Source: an uncultured Muribaculaceae bacterium
GTDB lineage: Bacteria; Bacteroidota; Bacteroidia; Bacteroidales; Muribaculaceae
Length of the DNA: 64,000 nucleotides
Reading direction: 5' to 3'
NCBI GenBank assembly: GCA_910577355.1
Contig: CAJTMY010000001.1
Coordinates: 69,657-133,656 of the forward strand
In this document: piece after piece, positions 20,601 to 29,129 of the stretch
Layout: each line of letters starts with the position of its first letter
How positions within the stretch are numbered: the first letter of the stretch is position 1
The notes under the pieces: generated by a model
Told to the model about the DNA's origin: nothing
Seen by the model: the letters and a program-made list of their open reading frames with translations, nothing else
Databases searched by the model: none
Position numbers and translations under genes: made by a program

Positions 20601-22092
20601 GATATGTGTACTCGAATGCCACACCCAGCACTTCGTCGGCGTTGAGTGCGCTCTTGACGGATATGTAGCCGAGGGTGGAGTTGAGCGTGTATTCCGACGA
20701 GTTGAGCAGGCGGGCGCTTTCAACTTTCTCATAAGCCGTGCCTCCCACAATACCGAATGGCTGCAGCGGTTCGAGCGCCTGAGTCACTGTATTGATGTTT
20801 CGCGCACCCGGAAAGTCGGTTTTGATCACCGACAGCAGGTTATTGGATGCGTTCGCAGGGTTGGACAGTGATGCGTCGGGTTTCCAGTAGCTGCTCGACA
20901 ATACCCGGTTCTCGCCGAGATCCTGAAAAGCCACTATGTTGCGTGCCTGCTCGTACTTGCCGCTTTTGTTGGTGGCCCACACCTCTATGCGTGTGATCTT
21001 CACACCCGACGATACATAGGGCAGGCGGGATGCGAAGTCATCGTAATTGTCGCGGAAAAACTGTGCGAGGAAATAGTGCCGGTTCTGGTCGTACTGGTCG
21101 GCGTTGACGGTAAACTTGGTGGTCTGCACGCCGCCCTTGGTGTTGACTGTCTTGGACTCGGAATTCTGCTGCGACACCAGACCGGTGACGGTGAGCTTGC
21201 CGAACTGCAGCTTTGCCTTCATGCCGAAGAGCGCCGTGGAGCCGCGTATCAGCGACGACCCAGTGGTCATCGACACATTGCCGGCCTCGATATTCTTCAC
21301 TATATCGTCTTCCTTGCCCTCGTAGGCAAGCTTGAGGTTCTTGGAGTCGAAGTCGAATGTGGCGTCGGTGTTATAGGTCATGTTGAATTTGAGGCGGTCG
21401 CCCACTCCGGCGGCTATCGTGGCCTGTATCTTCTGGTCGAAGTCGAAATATGTCTTGCGGCGCGAGTTGAGCGACAGCGACGGATTGTCGGTGAAATTGC
21501 TCTTGATGCCCATGTTGATCTGAACCGATCCCTGTGTCTTGAGCTGCACACCTCCGGGGCCGAATATCTTCTCGAGCGGGCCGAGCGCAAAGTTCATGTC
21601 GAAGATATTGAACGGTTGCTTCTCTTTCTCGGTGATGAGATCCATGTTGCGCTCCTTGAAATACTGCTGCATGGAGCGCCGCAGCTGCCAGTCGTTGTAT
21701 TGCTGCGGCGTGAGCAGGAATGGCTGTGCTATGTCGATGTCGCCCAACTTGGTGCGTATCACATAGCAGCCTACATTGGGGTCGAATGTAGCCTCGGTGG
21801 TGATATTGGCCGGGTCGGCGAGGTCATATGCCAATTCGTCCGACATCAGATCCTCGTATGTCTGCGGCACGGTCTGCTGTATCGGGAACGGCAGCATTAT
21901 CGAGTCGGCCGGGTTGGCTGGCGGCGGAGGAAACGCCGACGGGGGCGGTGGTGTTACCGTAGGAGTGTGGTATTGGGCCGAAGATAGCAGCGGAGCCACA
22001 ACAAGCAGTGCCGCGATGACCGCAAAGGTCGCCGCGCGCCACAGATTCAGCATCAATGTGCCACGGTGTGTCGAGCTGTTCACTTTCTCCAT
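14614..22092 (-). CDS. sprA: SprA/Sov, type IX secretion outer-membrane translocon
   Basis: A 2,492-residue protein whose size and sequence fit SprA (Sov in Porphyromonas), the very large beta-barrel through which T9SS cargo crosses the outer membrane. A signal segment is followed by a proline-rich linker (residues 45-65) and a family N-terminal region (QPFLLTPQQYNDWQLRRSMQQY near 125-145, GPLEKIFGPGGVQLKTQG near 170). Long alternating-strand regions follow, interrupted by plug/lid segments. The last strand (SYGLSMNLSLSR) is a barrel-type C-terminus. The start at 22092 precedes the signal peptide; an internal M at residue 14 is an alternative. The gene is monocistronic and divergent from feoAB. 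With porE at 43-45 kb and the T9SS-tailed C10 protein, it shows that the organism has a type IX system. Confidence 0.95.
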   Translation of the reverse strand: MEKVNSSTHRGTLMLNLWRAATFAVIAALLVVAPLLSSAQYHTPTVTPPPPSAFPPPPANPADSIMLPFPIQQTVPQTYEDLMSDELAYDLADPANITTEATFDPNVGCYVIRTKLGDIDIAQPFLLTPQQYNDWQLRRSMQQYFKERNMDLITEKEKQPFNIFDMNFALGPLEKIFGPGGVQLKTQGSVQINMGIKSNFTDNPSLSLNSRRKTYFDFDQKIQATIAAGVGDRLKFNMTYNTDATFDFDSKNLKLAYEGKEDDIVKNIEAGNVSMTTGSSLIRGSTALFGMKAKLQFGKLTVTGLVSQQNSESKTVNTKGGVQTTKFTVNADQYDQNRHYFLAQFFRDNYDDFASRLPYVSSGVKITRIEVWATNKSGKYEQARNIVAFQDLGENRVLSSSYWKPDASLSNPANASNNLLSVIKTDFPGARNINTVTQALEPLQPFGIVGGTAYEKVESARLLNSSEYTLNSTLGYISVKSALNADEVLGVAFEYTYRGQVYQVGEFSSDITATDQSLYVKMLKSTTASTSEPMWDLMMKNVYPLGGYQIQKNNFKLNIKYLSDTTGTQINYLPVPGLNNQSLLQVMNLDRIDSNEQSNPDGFFDFIEGYTILASQGKVIFPVVEPFGTHLRRKIGNEALADQYVYEELYDSTLTVARQFADKNKFILTGEYQASAGSQIRLNAMNVPRGSVIVMAGGVQLTENSDYTVDYAMGIVTITNQSIIDSGQSISVTLENQSLFSMQRKTLLGLDMQYQFNKDFNIGATVLHFSEKALTEKVDIGNEVVNNTMLGFNLSYNKDFMWLTNLVNKIPTVTATQPSHLSLTAEYAKLLPHQQKSGSNRGSSYVDDFENTQTGIDLRSPYAWQLASTPYDPSKDALFPEAALSNNVDYGKNRALLNWYYIDRMFTSRNSSLAPGYIKSDLDQLSNPYVREVTSREIFPGREPNYGESSTIQTLNLSFYPTERGPYNLDADNIDAEGALLNPEKRWGGIMRKMENTNFEQSNIEYVQFWLMNPFLDPDNPNYEGGDLYLNFGEISEDILKDGLKSYENGIPYDGNDQYLRETVWGRVSSQNSLTYSFDNASGARTVQDVGLDGLPNNDEFEFPSYKDYLDRLRRRLSPEAVQRMEDDRFSPLNDPAGDNYHFYRGYDYDEERLGILARYKRYNGVEGNSLNPEDVDDPLYQTSRATPDVEDINQDNTLNEYERYFQYRVSIRPEDLVVGKNYITDKQVSVVPCRNDSDKTVEWYQFKIPLNDYERVVGSIKDFSTIRFARMFMTGFKKVTHLRFATLELVRGEWRPYKFNLNTRGDTPAEGQLDISVVNIEENAGREPVNYVLPPGVNRISDPGQSQIVQLNEQSMSLKVVGLEAGDARAVYRNTQQDLRNYSRMQMWVHAESLIDDVSSLRSGDLSVFIRLGTDVKNNFYEYEVPLQLTPHGFYYDNPVDRAKVWPAANFLDFNLQSLVNLKLERNAAKRAEQSGVGFGTPFTTRDPDNEQNTMTVVGNPSLSDVRVMLIGIRNRSANTKSGTVWVNELKVTDFNESGGWAAKANATLNISDIATLNLGTHIETAGFGSVDQSLNERRLDDYYQYNMAVQADLGRFFPAGAKLRAPIYYSVSKEKTSPKYNPLDQDVLLKDALDNVETKQERDSINAYAVDKTTIQNFSISGLKFDVQSKNPMPWDPANFTVNFSFTKQTKTDPTTEYEYTNDYRGSLAYNYSPFIKPFKPFGFIKSKNRNLKFFKDWELQWLPNNISFLTNMSRYYYEQQTRSETDVMFQLPVSVSKNFLWDRQLALTWNLTKSISLSFNSNTSARIEETIGAVNKRLFPDKYREWKDTVWQSILSMGTPWSYNQSFTAQYKAPFSRIPVIDFLSGNLTYNATYRWDRGATVDGVDLGNTIANQAAWNADGRINFETFYNKIPIFKEVTKRFANTRKPATSAKKKPKKFERSYKLPSDSTQLVIKHNLRTKKVKVTAALPDGTPQTVQTRVVDQNSIEVLTKGDKTLKFTVMENLNEDKNIWKEIGQYALRLALSPRNVSVRYRNTRTMNLPLFIPDVGNIFGQSRSYGPMSPGLGFAFGFEGEGFLNKALERGWLMTDDGQTSPAIYSRANELNIEANLEIAKGLKVQLTFNRADNRSTQTQFMYAGMPTSYSGSFTITSCAIGTALKSSKAADGYNSTAFNNFLDYIPLMRQRVEAQYAGTEYPREGFLASLPQAGMPFDPEVGGVSATSSDVLIPAFVAAYTGAKPATQWLTPFPSFSAVLPNWRVTYDGLINLGNLRDIFKTFTLSHAYQCTYAVGSYSSYLNWVSAGNGSDLGFTLDELSGNPIPSSPFNISSVAITERFAPLIGLNVTLKNDLQLNAEYRDQRTLTLNTSAAQVVEASTRSIKFGAGYKIVGFNTVLKMKGSQQGISNDLTINAEVSLNHNQALIRRIETGYTQPTSGTNTLGITFNASYILSKRVTVAAYFDHQVNSPIVTTSAYPTTNTSYGLSMNLSLSR

Positions 22093-22163
22093 TACACATT
22101 ATTAACGCAATGTGAGGCATATTATTTTCCGTTGCGCGCTTATTTAAATTAAATTCAAATAAG

Positions 22164-22195
22164 TTTGGCGGTTCGGGGTATTTTTACGACCTTTG
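22164..22195 (+). promoter_or_regulatory. feoAB promoter (TTTG-N20-GACCTTTG)
   Basis: TTTG at 22164-22167, a 20-base spacer, then GACCTTTG at 22188-22195: one mismatch from TAnnTTTG. The start codon follows about 25 bases later. I saw no obvious Fur-type palindrome. Confidence 0.65.
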
Positions 22196-22219
22196 CACGC
22201 GTAATAAAAAATATTGGAC

Positions 22220-24595
22220 GTGAGACTGTCAGAACTGAAAACCGGAGAAGAATGTGTGGTGGTCAAGATCCTCGGCCACGGGGCTTTCCGCAAGCGTGTC
22301 ATAGAGATGGGCTTTGTACGCGGCCGTGTGGTGAAGGTATTGCTCGACGCACCTCTGCGCGATCCGGTGAAATACGAGCTCCTCGGTTATGCCGTGTCGT
22401 TGCGTCGTGCCGAGGCCGATATGATCGAGGTGGTGAAAATAGACAACGACGGGTCTATACGCCCCGACATCCCCGAGCCGTCCACTCATACGGTAGAGAC
22501 ACACGCGGCCGAGGCCGACCGTGAGGGACGTACAATAAATGTCGCATTGATCGGAAATCCGAATTGCGGCAAGACATCGCTGTACAACGATATATCCGGC
22601 GCAAAGGAGCATGTGGGAAATTACGGCGGCGTGACTGTCGATATCAAGACAGCTGCTTTCGATTTCAAAGGCTATACAATCCGCCTTACCGACCTCCCCG
22701 GCACATACTCGCTCGCGGCATATTCGCCCGAAGAGCTCTACGTGCGCAAGTTCCTGCGCGAGAAGACTCCCGACGTCATCCTCAATATCGTCGACGCCAC
22801 CAATCTCGAGCGGAATCTGTACCTTACCACCGAGCTTATCGACATGGACCGATCGATGGTGATAGCCCTCAACATGTACGACGAGTTCCGCGAATCGGGC
22901 TCCACGCTCGACTATAAGACGCTCGGCGAGATGATAGGCGTGCCGATGGTGCCTGTTGTGGCACGCACCGGCGAAGGTGTCGAGCGCCTGTTCGATACTG
23001 TTGTAAATGTATATGAAGGGCGGCACGACGACGTACGTCACATACATGTCAACCTCGGCCGCGACACTGAGGACGCTGTGCGTGTGCTTATCGACATGAT
23101 AAAGGCCGACTCCAAAGTCGGACGTCATTTTTCGCCGCGATATCTGGCCATAAAATTTCTAGAAGGAGACCGCGAGGTCGACGGCATATTGCGCGAGAGC
23201 CATTCCTACGACGACATGCTCAATACCCGCAACCGGCTGCGTGCCGACCTTGAGCGGCTGTCGCAGGAAGACATATCGTCGTCGGTCGCAGCCGACAAAT
23301 ACGGTTTCATCGCAGGCGCTCTTGCCGAGACAATGGTCCGCGGCGAGCGCACGGGCAAAGGCTCCACATCGATTATCGACGCGGTAGTCACCAACAAGCT
23401 GTTCGGCTTTCCGATATTCCTTGCAATAATGTTTTTCATCTTCTGGGCGACATTTTTTGTAGGCCGGTATCCGATGGAATGGATAGAGTGGGGCGTCGAC
23501 GGCCTAAGTGGCCTTGTGAAGGACTATATGCCCGACGGGATGCTCAAGGATCTTGTGGCCGACGGCATAATCGGCGGCGTGGGCGGCGTGATAGTCTTTC
23601 TGCCCAATATATTGATACTCTACTTCTGCATCTCGTTCATGGAAGACTCAGGCTATATGGCTCGCGCCGCATTCATCATGGATCGCATAATGCACCGCCT
23701 CGGGCTGCATGGCAAGTCGTTCATACCGCTTATAATGGGCTTCGGCTGCAATGTGCCGGCCATTATAGCCACAAGGGCTATCGAGAGCCGTTCGAGCCGC
23801 CTTATCACCATCCTTATCAATCCGTTCATGTCGTGCTCGGCGCGGTTGCCTCTATATGTGCTCATGATCGGCACGTTCTTCTACGGGTATGCCGCATGGG
23901 TGTTTCTGGCGCTATATCTTCTCGGCATTCTGATGGCGGTTGTTACCGCGAGGCTTCTGCGCCGCTTTATATTCCACAAAGACGAGACCCCGTTTGTTAT
24001 GGAGCTGCCGCCATACCGCATGCCTACCTTCAAGGCCTCGGTGCGTCATACCTGGGGCAAAGGCGTGCAGTATCTCAAGAAGATGGGCGGCATCATCCTG
24101 TTTGCGAGCATAATCGTGTGGGCTTTGAACTATTTTCCGTGTCACGACGACAATTTATCCGATGTACAGGAAAGCGCGGCCATAGATCTGAGCCGGGATT
24201 CATATCTTGAGGCCGCCGGCAAAGTAGTAAATCCTGTGATGAGGCCTCTCGGCTTCGAGTGGCGTGCGTCAGTAGCCGCACTCGCAGGCGTCCCGGCAAA
24301 GGAAATCGTGGTATCCACCCTCGGTGTGCTTTACACCGGCGACGAGGCCTTCACCGACAAGACCTTGGGCGAGCGTCTCGAAGCTCCGCGTGCCGGCGGA
24401 AAGCCCGATTTCACCCCGGCTGTAGCTCTGAGTTTCATGGTTTTTATCCTGCTCTACTGTCCGTGTATGGCAACCGTGGCCGCGGTGGTGCGTGAATCGG
24501 GACACTGGGGCTGGGGGCTGTTCAGCGTGCTCTACAATACGGCCGTGGCATGGATCGTCGCATTCATCGTATACAGGCTGGCGCTATTGGTTTAA
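22220..24595 (+). CDS. feoB: FeoA-FeoB fusion ferrous iron transporter
   Basis: Inner-membrane ferrous iron uptake protein with FeoA fused at the N-terminus, as in many Bacteroidota. Residues 1-75 are the FeoA SH3-like domain (RLSELKTGEECVVVKILGH). Then comes the G domain: G1 GNPNCGKT at 112-119, G3 DLPG, G4 NMYD. It is followed by the FeoB gate regions with the paired helices around GYMARAAFIMDRIMHRLGLHG, GFGCNVPAI and the second half VSTLGVLYTGDE. I prefer the GTG at 22220 (VRLSEL) because the FeoA family begins there; a TTG at 22214 is an alternative two codons earlier. There is no separate feoC. The product is about 791 residues. Confidence 0.95.
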   Translation: MRLSELKTGEECVVVKILGHGAFRKRVIEMGFVRGRVVKVLLDAPLRDPVKYELLGYAVSLRRAEADMIEVVKIDNDGSIRPDIPEPSTHTVETHAAEADREGRTINVALIGNPNCGKTSLYNDISGAKEHVGNYGGVTVDIKTAAFDFKGYTIRLTDLPGTYSLAAYSPEELYVRKFLREKTPDVILNIVDATNLERNLYLTTELIDMDRSMVIALNMYDEFRESGSTLDYKTLGEMIGVPMVPVVARTGEGVERLFDTVVNVYEGRHDDVRHIHVNLGRDTEDAVRVLIDMIKADSKVGRHFSPRYLAIKFLEGDREVDGILRESHSYDDMLNTRNRLRADLERLSQEDISSSVAADKYGFIAGALAETMVRGERTGKGSTSIIDAVVTNKLFGFPIFLAIMFFIFWATFFVGRYPMEWIEWGVDGLSGLVKDYMPDGMLKDLVADGIIGGVGGVIVFLPNILILYFCISFMEDSGYMARAAFIMDRIMHRLGLHGKSFIPLIMGFGCNVPAIIATRAIESRSSRLITILINPFMSCSARLPLYVLMIGTFFYGYAAWVFLALYLLGILMAVVTARLLRRFIFHKDETPFVMELPPYRMPTFKASVRHTWGKGVQYLKKMGGIILFASIIVWALNYFPCHDDNLSDVQESAAIDLSRDSYLEAAGKVVNPVMRPLGFEWRASVAALAGVPAKEIVVSTLGVLYTGDEAFTDKTLGERLEAPRAGGKPDFTPAVALSFMVFILLYCPCMATVAAVVRESGHWGWGLFSVLYNTAVAWIVAFIVYRLALLV

Positions 24596-24611
24596 GGCTT
24601 GAAAACAAAAA

Positions 24612-24643
24612 TTTGAGGGTTTCAAAGATTTTGTCTATATTTG
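24612..24643 (+). promoter_or_regulatory. Fumarase promoter (TTTG-N20-TATATTTG)
   Basis: TTTG at 24612-24615, exactly 20 bases, then TATATTTG at 24636-24643: a perfect Bacteroidota promoter. The transcript would start near 24650, about 30 bases before the ATG. Confidence 0.85.
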
Positions 24644-24681
24644 CACAAGATAACAGAAACACTATTTTTTAAAAGCATAAT

Positions 24682-26331
24682 ATGGCAACCAAACCATTCA
24701 ACTATACCCCGATGTTTCCGCTCGGCCCGGACACCACGGAGTATTATCACCTTACGTCCGACTACGTGCATGTGGAAAACTGGGGCGGACACGAATTCCT
24801 TGTAGTGGATCCCGAAGCACTCACCGTGCTTGCCCGCCAGTGCACACACGACAATGCCTTCATGCTCCGACGCGAGCACAACGCCATGGTGGCCAAGATC
24901 CTCAGCGATCCCGAAGCTTCCGAGAACGACAAGTTTGTAGCTCTCACCATGCTCCGCAACGCCGAGGTGGCCGCCAAGGGACAGCTGCCCTTCTGCCAGG
25001 ATACCGGCACTGCCATCATCCACGGCGAGAAAGGCCAGTGCGTGTACACCGGCTGCGACGATGCCGAGCGTCTGTCGAAGGGAGTCTATCTCACATATAC
25101 CACCGACAACCTGCGCTACTCGCAGAATGCGCCTCTCACCATGTACGAGGAAGTGAACACCGGCTGCAACCTCCCCGCGCAGGTCGACATCCATGCCGGC
25201 GAGGGTGATGAATACCACTTCCTCTTCGTTGCCAAGGGCGGCGGTTCGGCCAACAAGACATATCTCTATCAGGAGACCAAAGCTCTGCTCAATCCTGCCA
25301 AGCTCGTTCCCTTCCTCGTTGAGAAGATGAAGAGCCTCGGCACCGCCGCATGCCCTCCCTACCATATAGCATTTGTTATCGGTGGTACCTCGGCTGAGAA
25401 GAATCTCGAGACAGTGAAGAAAGCTTCCGTCAAATATTATGACTCCCTGCCCACACACGGCGACGAGAGCGGTCACGCGTTCCGCGATATCGAGCTTGAA
25501 GCGGTGCTCAAGAAGGAAGCCGAGCGTCTAGGTCTCGGCGCACAGTTTGGCGGCAAGTACTTCGCACACGATATACGTGTCATCCGTCTGCCCCGCCACG
25601 GCGCATCGTGCCCCGTGGGTCTCGGAGTAAGCTGCTCGGCCGACCGCAACGTCAAGGCCAAGATCAACCGCGAAGGTCTGTGGATCGAAAAACTCGACAC
25701 CAACCCCGGCGAACTCATCCCCGAAGAATACCGCAAGGCCGGCGAAGGCGAGGTGGTGAAGATCGATCTCAACCGTCCCATGGCCGACATACTTGCCGAG
25801 CTTACCAAATACCCCGTATCCACCCGCCTGTCGCTCAACGGCACTATAATCGTAGGCCGCGACATCGCGCACGCCAAGATCAAGGAGCGCCTTGACAAGG
25901 GCGAGCCTATGCCCCAGTATCTCAAGGATCACCCCATCTACTATGCCGGCCCCGCAAAGACTCCCGCAGGAATGCCTTCTGGCTCGTTCGGCCCCACCAC
26001 CGCAGGCCGTATGGACTCGTATGTCGATCAGTTCCAGGCAGCCGGCGGCTCCATGGTGATGATAGCCAAGGGCAACCGCTCCAAGCAGGTTACCGACGCA
26101 TGCCACAAGCACGGCGGATTCTATCTTGGTTCGATCGGTGGCCCCGCAGCCGTGCTCGCGCAGAACTCAATCAAGAACGTTGAGTTGCTCGAATATCCGG
26201 AACTCGGCATGGAAGCCATCTGGAAGATCGAGGTCGAGGACTTCCCCGCGTTCATCCTCGTCGACGACAAGGGCAACGACTTCTTCACCGAAATCTCGGA
26301 GAAGTGTGCCGCCTGCGCTCTCAACAAGTAA
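24682..26331 (+). CDS. Fumarate hydratase, class I (4Fe-4S)
   Basis: Interconverts fumarate and malate; in anaerobic Bacteroidales it serves the reductive branch that feeds fumarate respiration. The 549-residue single-chain form carries both the alpha and beta domains. The three cluster cysteines are C105 (FCQDTG), C224 (TAACPPYH) and C318 (GLGVSC); their spacings of 119 and 94 match the spacing I recall for the structurally known Leishmania enzyme. The C-terminal domain has [15 protein letters not shown] and KGNRSKQV, typical of the beta part. It stands alone with a consensus promoter and ends at a strong hairpin shared with clpC. The oxygen-sensitive cluster fits a strict anaerobe. Confidence 0.95.
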   Translation: MATKPFNYTPMFPLGPDTTEYYHLTSDYVHVENWGGHEFLVVDPEALTVLARQCTHDNAFMLRREHNAMVAKILSDPEASENDKFVALTMLRNAEVAAKGQLPFCQDTGTAIIHGEKGQCVYTGCDDAERLSKGVYLTYTTDNLRYSQNAPLTMYEEVNTGCNLPAQVDIHAGEGDEYHFLFVAKGGGSANKTYLYQETKALLNPAKLVPFLVEKMKSLGTAACPPYHIAFVIGGTSAEKNLETVKKASVKYYDSLPTHGDESGHAFRDIELEAVLKKEAERLGLGAQFGGKYFAHDIRVIRLPRHGASCPVGLGVSCSADRNVKAKINREGLWIEKLDTNPGELIPEEYRKAGEGEVVKIDLNRPMADILAELTKYPVSTRLSLNGTIIVGRDIAHAKIKERLDKGEPMPQYLKDHPIYYAGPAKTPAGMPSGSFGPTTAGRMDSYVDQFQAAGGSMVMIAKGNRSKQVTDACHKHGGFYLGSIGGPAAVLAQNSIKNVELLEYPELGMEAIWKIEVEDFPAFILVDDKGNDFFTEISEKCAACALNK

Positions 26332-26348
26332 AATATCGATATAACTTA

Positions 26349-26378
26349 CGCGGCCACACTCGCAAGAGTGTGGCCGCG
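26349..26378. terminator. Bidirectional terminator between fumarase and clpC
   Basis: A perfect 13-base stem (CGCGGCCACACTC with GAGTGTGGCCGCG) closed by a GCAA tetraloop at 26362-26365. It sits between two converging genes. Confidence 0.85.
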
Positions 26379-26401
26379 CTGTATGTATATGATTCCGGCG
26401 A

Positions 26402-28990
26402 TTATTCGGCGCCGGCCTCGGGCAGGGCGGGAGCGTCGGGCTTGGTTTCGAGTGCCGGAGTCGCTATTACCGTGGTGGTGATTTTCGCGGCTTCGGGGTC
26501 GTAGTCGACTATCACTTCGTTGCCCGGGCGGAGTGCCGATGACAGGATAAGTTCGGCAAGCTCGTCCTCGAGATACTTCTGTATGGCACGCTTGAGCGGA
26601 CGGGCGCCGAATTGCGGGTCGTAGCCCTTGTCGGCGATATAGTCCTTGGCAGCGTCCGACAGCGTGAGAGTGTAGCCCAGATCGGAGAGGCGCTTGCGGA
26701 AACCGGCGAGTTCGATGTCGATGATCTTGAAAATGGCGTCGCGCGACAGTTGGTCGAACATTATGATATCGTCCACGCGGTTGAGGAACTCGGGCGAGAA
26801 AGCCTTGTTGAGCGCTTTGCGTATCACGGCGTTCTGAGCGTCCGATTCTGCCTGCCCCGTGCGGGTGGCGAAGCCTACGCCGGTGCCGAAATCCTTGAGC
26901 TGCCGCGTGCCGATGTTAGACGTCATTATTATGATGGTGTTCTTGAAGTCGATGCGTCGGCCGAGACTGTCGGTGAGGCGTCCTTCGTCGAGCACTTGCA
27001 GAAGGAGGTTGAATACGTCGGGATGTGCCTTCTCTATCTCGTCGAGCAATATCACCGAGTAGGGATGCCGGCGCACCTGCTCGGTGAGCTGGCCGCCTTC
27101 CTCATAACCTACATATCCCGGAGGTGCGCCTACCAGACGCGATACGGTGAACTTCTCCATGTATTCGCTCATGTCGATCCGTATCAGGGTTTCGGACGAG
27201 TCGAACAGAAATTCGGCGAGTTTCTTGGCCAGGTGTGTCTTGCCCACACCGGTGGGGCCGAGAAACATGAACGAGCCGATGGGCTTGCCCGGATCTTTCA
27301 GGCCGATGCGGTTGCGGCGTATGGCTTTGGCTATTTTTTCGATGGCATCATCCTGTCCGATTATGGCCTTGTGCAGTGTCGGGCCCATCTCGAGCAGTCG
27401 CAGTCCTTCGGCCTGCGCCACACGCTGCACGGGTACACCTGTCATCATTGCCACTACTTCTGCCACTTTGTCCTCGTCGACAGTCACGCGGTTTACTTCG
27501 AGCGTCTTTTCCCACGCCGCCTTGGCCTGTTCAAGCTGTTCGGCAAGCTTCTGCGCGCGGTCGCGCCATACTGCGGCGAGCTCGAAGTTCTGCGAGTGTG
27601 CGGCCTCGAGTTTCTTGGCCGATGCCTCGTCCACCGCCTTCTCGAGGTTCTCGATTTCTTCGGGAACGGTCACATTGGTTATATGGGCGCGCGATCCGGC
27701 CTCGTCGAGCGCATCGATGGCCTTGTCCGGGAAGTTGCGGTCGGATATGTACCGATCGGTGAGTTTCACGCAGGCCTCGAGTGCTTCGGGCGTATATGTC
27801 ACATTGTGGTGCTCCTCGTATTTGGGCTTGATGTTGTTGAGTATAACCAGCGTTTCTTCGGGAGTCGTCGGCTCCACCATCACTTTCTGGAAACGGCGTT
27901 CGAGGGCGCCGTCCTTCTCGATGTTCACGCGATACTCGTCGAGTGTCGTGGCGCCGATGCATTGAAGTTCACCACGAGCAAGGGCCGGCTTGAGCATGTT
28001 GGCGGCGTCCATGGAGCCTTGTGCGTTGCCGGCGCCTACTATGGTATGTATCTCGTCGATAAAAAGTATGATGTCCTTGTTTTTCGACAACTCGTTGAGG
28101 ATGGCCTTGATGCGCTCCTCAAATTCGCCGCGGTATTTTGTGCCTGCCACTATCGATGCCATGTCGAGCGCCACCACGCGCTTGTTGAAAAGCACACGCG
28201 GCACCTGTCGGCGCGTTATGCGCAGGGCGAGACCCTCGACGATGGCCGATTTGCCTACGCCCGGCTCGCCTATGAGCACGGGATTGTTCTTTTTGCGGCG
28301 GCTCAGTATCTGTGCAAGGCGCTCTATCTCTGTCTCGCGGCCCACTACGGGGTCGAGGCGGCCTTCCTGAGCTGCGCGGGTCATGTCGTGGCCGAACTTG
28401 TCGAGCATCGGCGTGTCGCCGGCTCCCGAGCGTTTTTTGCCCGATGTGGCGGCCGATGCCGCTTTGCCGCGTGGCTGGTCTGATGACGAGTTGCCCTCGG
28501 GGGCTTCTTCTTCGTCTCCGTCCATGAATCCAGCGCCTGCGCGCGGGGCGATACCACGCTTCTCCTGCGCGGTACGGAACAGCGACTCGTAGCTTATTCC
28601 GGCCGAGAAAAACGGCTTGAACAGCTCGGAGTTGCGGATTTCGTAATTGTGAAACATTGCAAGTACTACATGTATGGGGTCGATATCCTCGTCTTTGAGC
28701 ATGCGCGCCTCGAGCACTGAGAGTTTGGTGATGCGTGCGGCGAGATCGCTCACACCGGGCTGCTCGGCGCGCGCTTCCGACAGTTCGTATATCTCATTGT
28801 CGAGATATGCCTTCAGCTCGTCGATAGGCCTGTTTGTGGCGGCATTGTCAAGCATGGTATAGGCGTCATCGTCGGCGAGCGCGGCGAGGAGGAGATGCGC
28901 GGGCTCCACGGTGGCGCAGTTGTGTCGCAGCGCCTGGGCGCGGGCTTCGCCCATCATATTCTTGAATTTGTTTGAAAACTTATTGTCCAT
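26402..28990 (-). CDS. clpC: ATP-dependent Clp protease ATPase subunit ClpC
   Basis: Hexameric AAA+ unfoldase that feeds substrates to ClpP. The domains are in order: Clp-N repeats (1-150, starting [20 protein letters not shown]), a low-complexity linker with [11 protein letters not shown], the first AAA module with Walker A GEPGVGKS at 241-248, a middle region with a UVR-like coiled coil ([20 protein letters not shown]), and the second AAA module with [14 protein letters not shown] and a D2 C-terminal domain. The UVR-like segment and short middle domain favour ClpC over ClpB. I start at 28990 (MDNKFSNKF); the longer frame adds 12 residues absent from the family. The C-terminal tail ([18 protein letters not shown]) is an acidic extension. 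Confidence 0.93.
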   Translation of the reverse strand: MDNKFSNKFKNMMGEARAQALRHNCATVEPAHLLLAALADDDAYTMLDNAATNRPIDELKAYLDNEIYELSEARAEQPGVSDLAARITKLSVLEARMLKDEDIDPIHVVLAMFHNYEIRNSELFKPFFSAGISYESLFRTAQEKRGIAPRAGAGFMDGDEEEAPEGNSSSDQPRGKAASAATSGKKRSGAGDTPMLDKFGHDMTRAAQEGRLDPVVGRETEIERLAQILSRRKKNNPVLIGEPGVGKSAIVEGLALRITRRQVPRVLFNKRVVALDMASIVAGTKYRGEFEERIKAILNELSKNKDIILFIDEIHTIVGAGNAQGSMDAANMLKPALARGELQCIGATTLDEYRVNIEKDGALERRFQKVMVEPTTPEETLVILNNIKPKYEEHHNVTYTPEALEACVKLTDRYISDRNFPDKAIDALDEAGSRAHITNVTVPEEIENLEKAVDEASAKKLEAAHSQNFELAAVWRDRAQKLAEQLEQAKAAWEKTLEVNRVTVDEDKVAEVVAMMTGVPVQRVAQAEGLRLLEMGPTLHKAIIGQDDAIEKIAKAIRRNRIGLKDPGKPIGSFMFLGPTGVGKTHLAKKLAEFLFDSSETLIRIDMSEYMEKFTVSRLVGAPPGYVGYEEGGQLTEQVRRHPYSVILLDEIEKAHPDVFNLLLQVLDEGRLTDSLGRRIDFKNTIIIMTSNIGTRQLKDFGTGVGFATRTGQAESDAQNAVIRKALNKAFSPEFLNRVDDIIMFDQLSRDAIFKIIDIELAGFRKRLSDLGYTLTLSDAAKDYIADKGYDPQFGARPLKRAIQKYLEDELAELILSSALRPGNEVIVDYDPEAAKITTTVIATPALETKPDAPALPEAGAE

Positions 28991-29018
28991 ATCTGAGTGG
29001 AGAGCAAAAATTGTGCCA

Positions 29019-29051
29019 AAAAGCACGGCGGTCTGTCACCGGCGTGCTTTT
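29019..29051 (-). terminator. Hairpin between ddl and clpC, possibly in the clpC leader
   Basis: A 14-pair inverted repeat with one mismatch (29019-29032 with 29038-29051, outer arms AAAAGCACG / CGTGCTTTT), followed on the minus strand by a run of Ts. It can terminate the ddl operon, but it lies downstream of the predicted clpC promoter and would then form the first part of the clpC mRNA. Confidence 0.55.
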
Positions 29052-29057
29052 CTTTCT

Positions 29058-29065
29058 CAAAGTTA
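29058..29065 (-). promoter_or_regulatory. Putative clpC promoter, -7 box
   Basis: Minus-strand TAACTTTG; GTTG lies 20 bases upstream (29086-29089) as a one-mismatch -33 element. It predicts transcription starting at about 29051, at the edge of the hairpin. Confidence 0.5.
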
Positions 29066-29129
29066 CGTATTATCTCTCCAATACGCAACAAATGCGCGTT
29101 AAAAAAGGTTTACGACAGCATTTATGCGG

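Noticed and set aside
14614..22092. A giant adhesin
   Set aside because: The length and the N-terminal blocks match SprA/Sov, not repeat-type adhesins.
26612..28483. A 623-codon plus-strand open frame opposite clpC
   Set aside because: It is a shadow of clpC; it has no recognisable motif, and clpC is certain.
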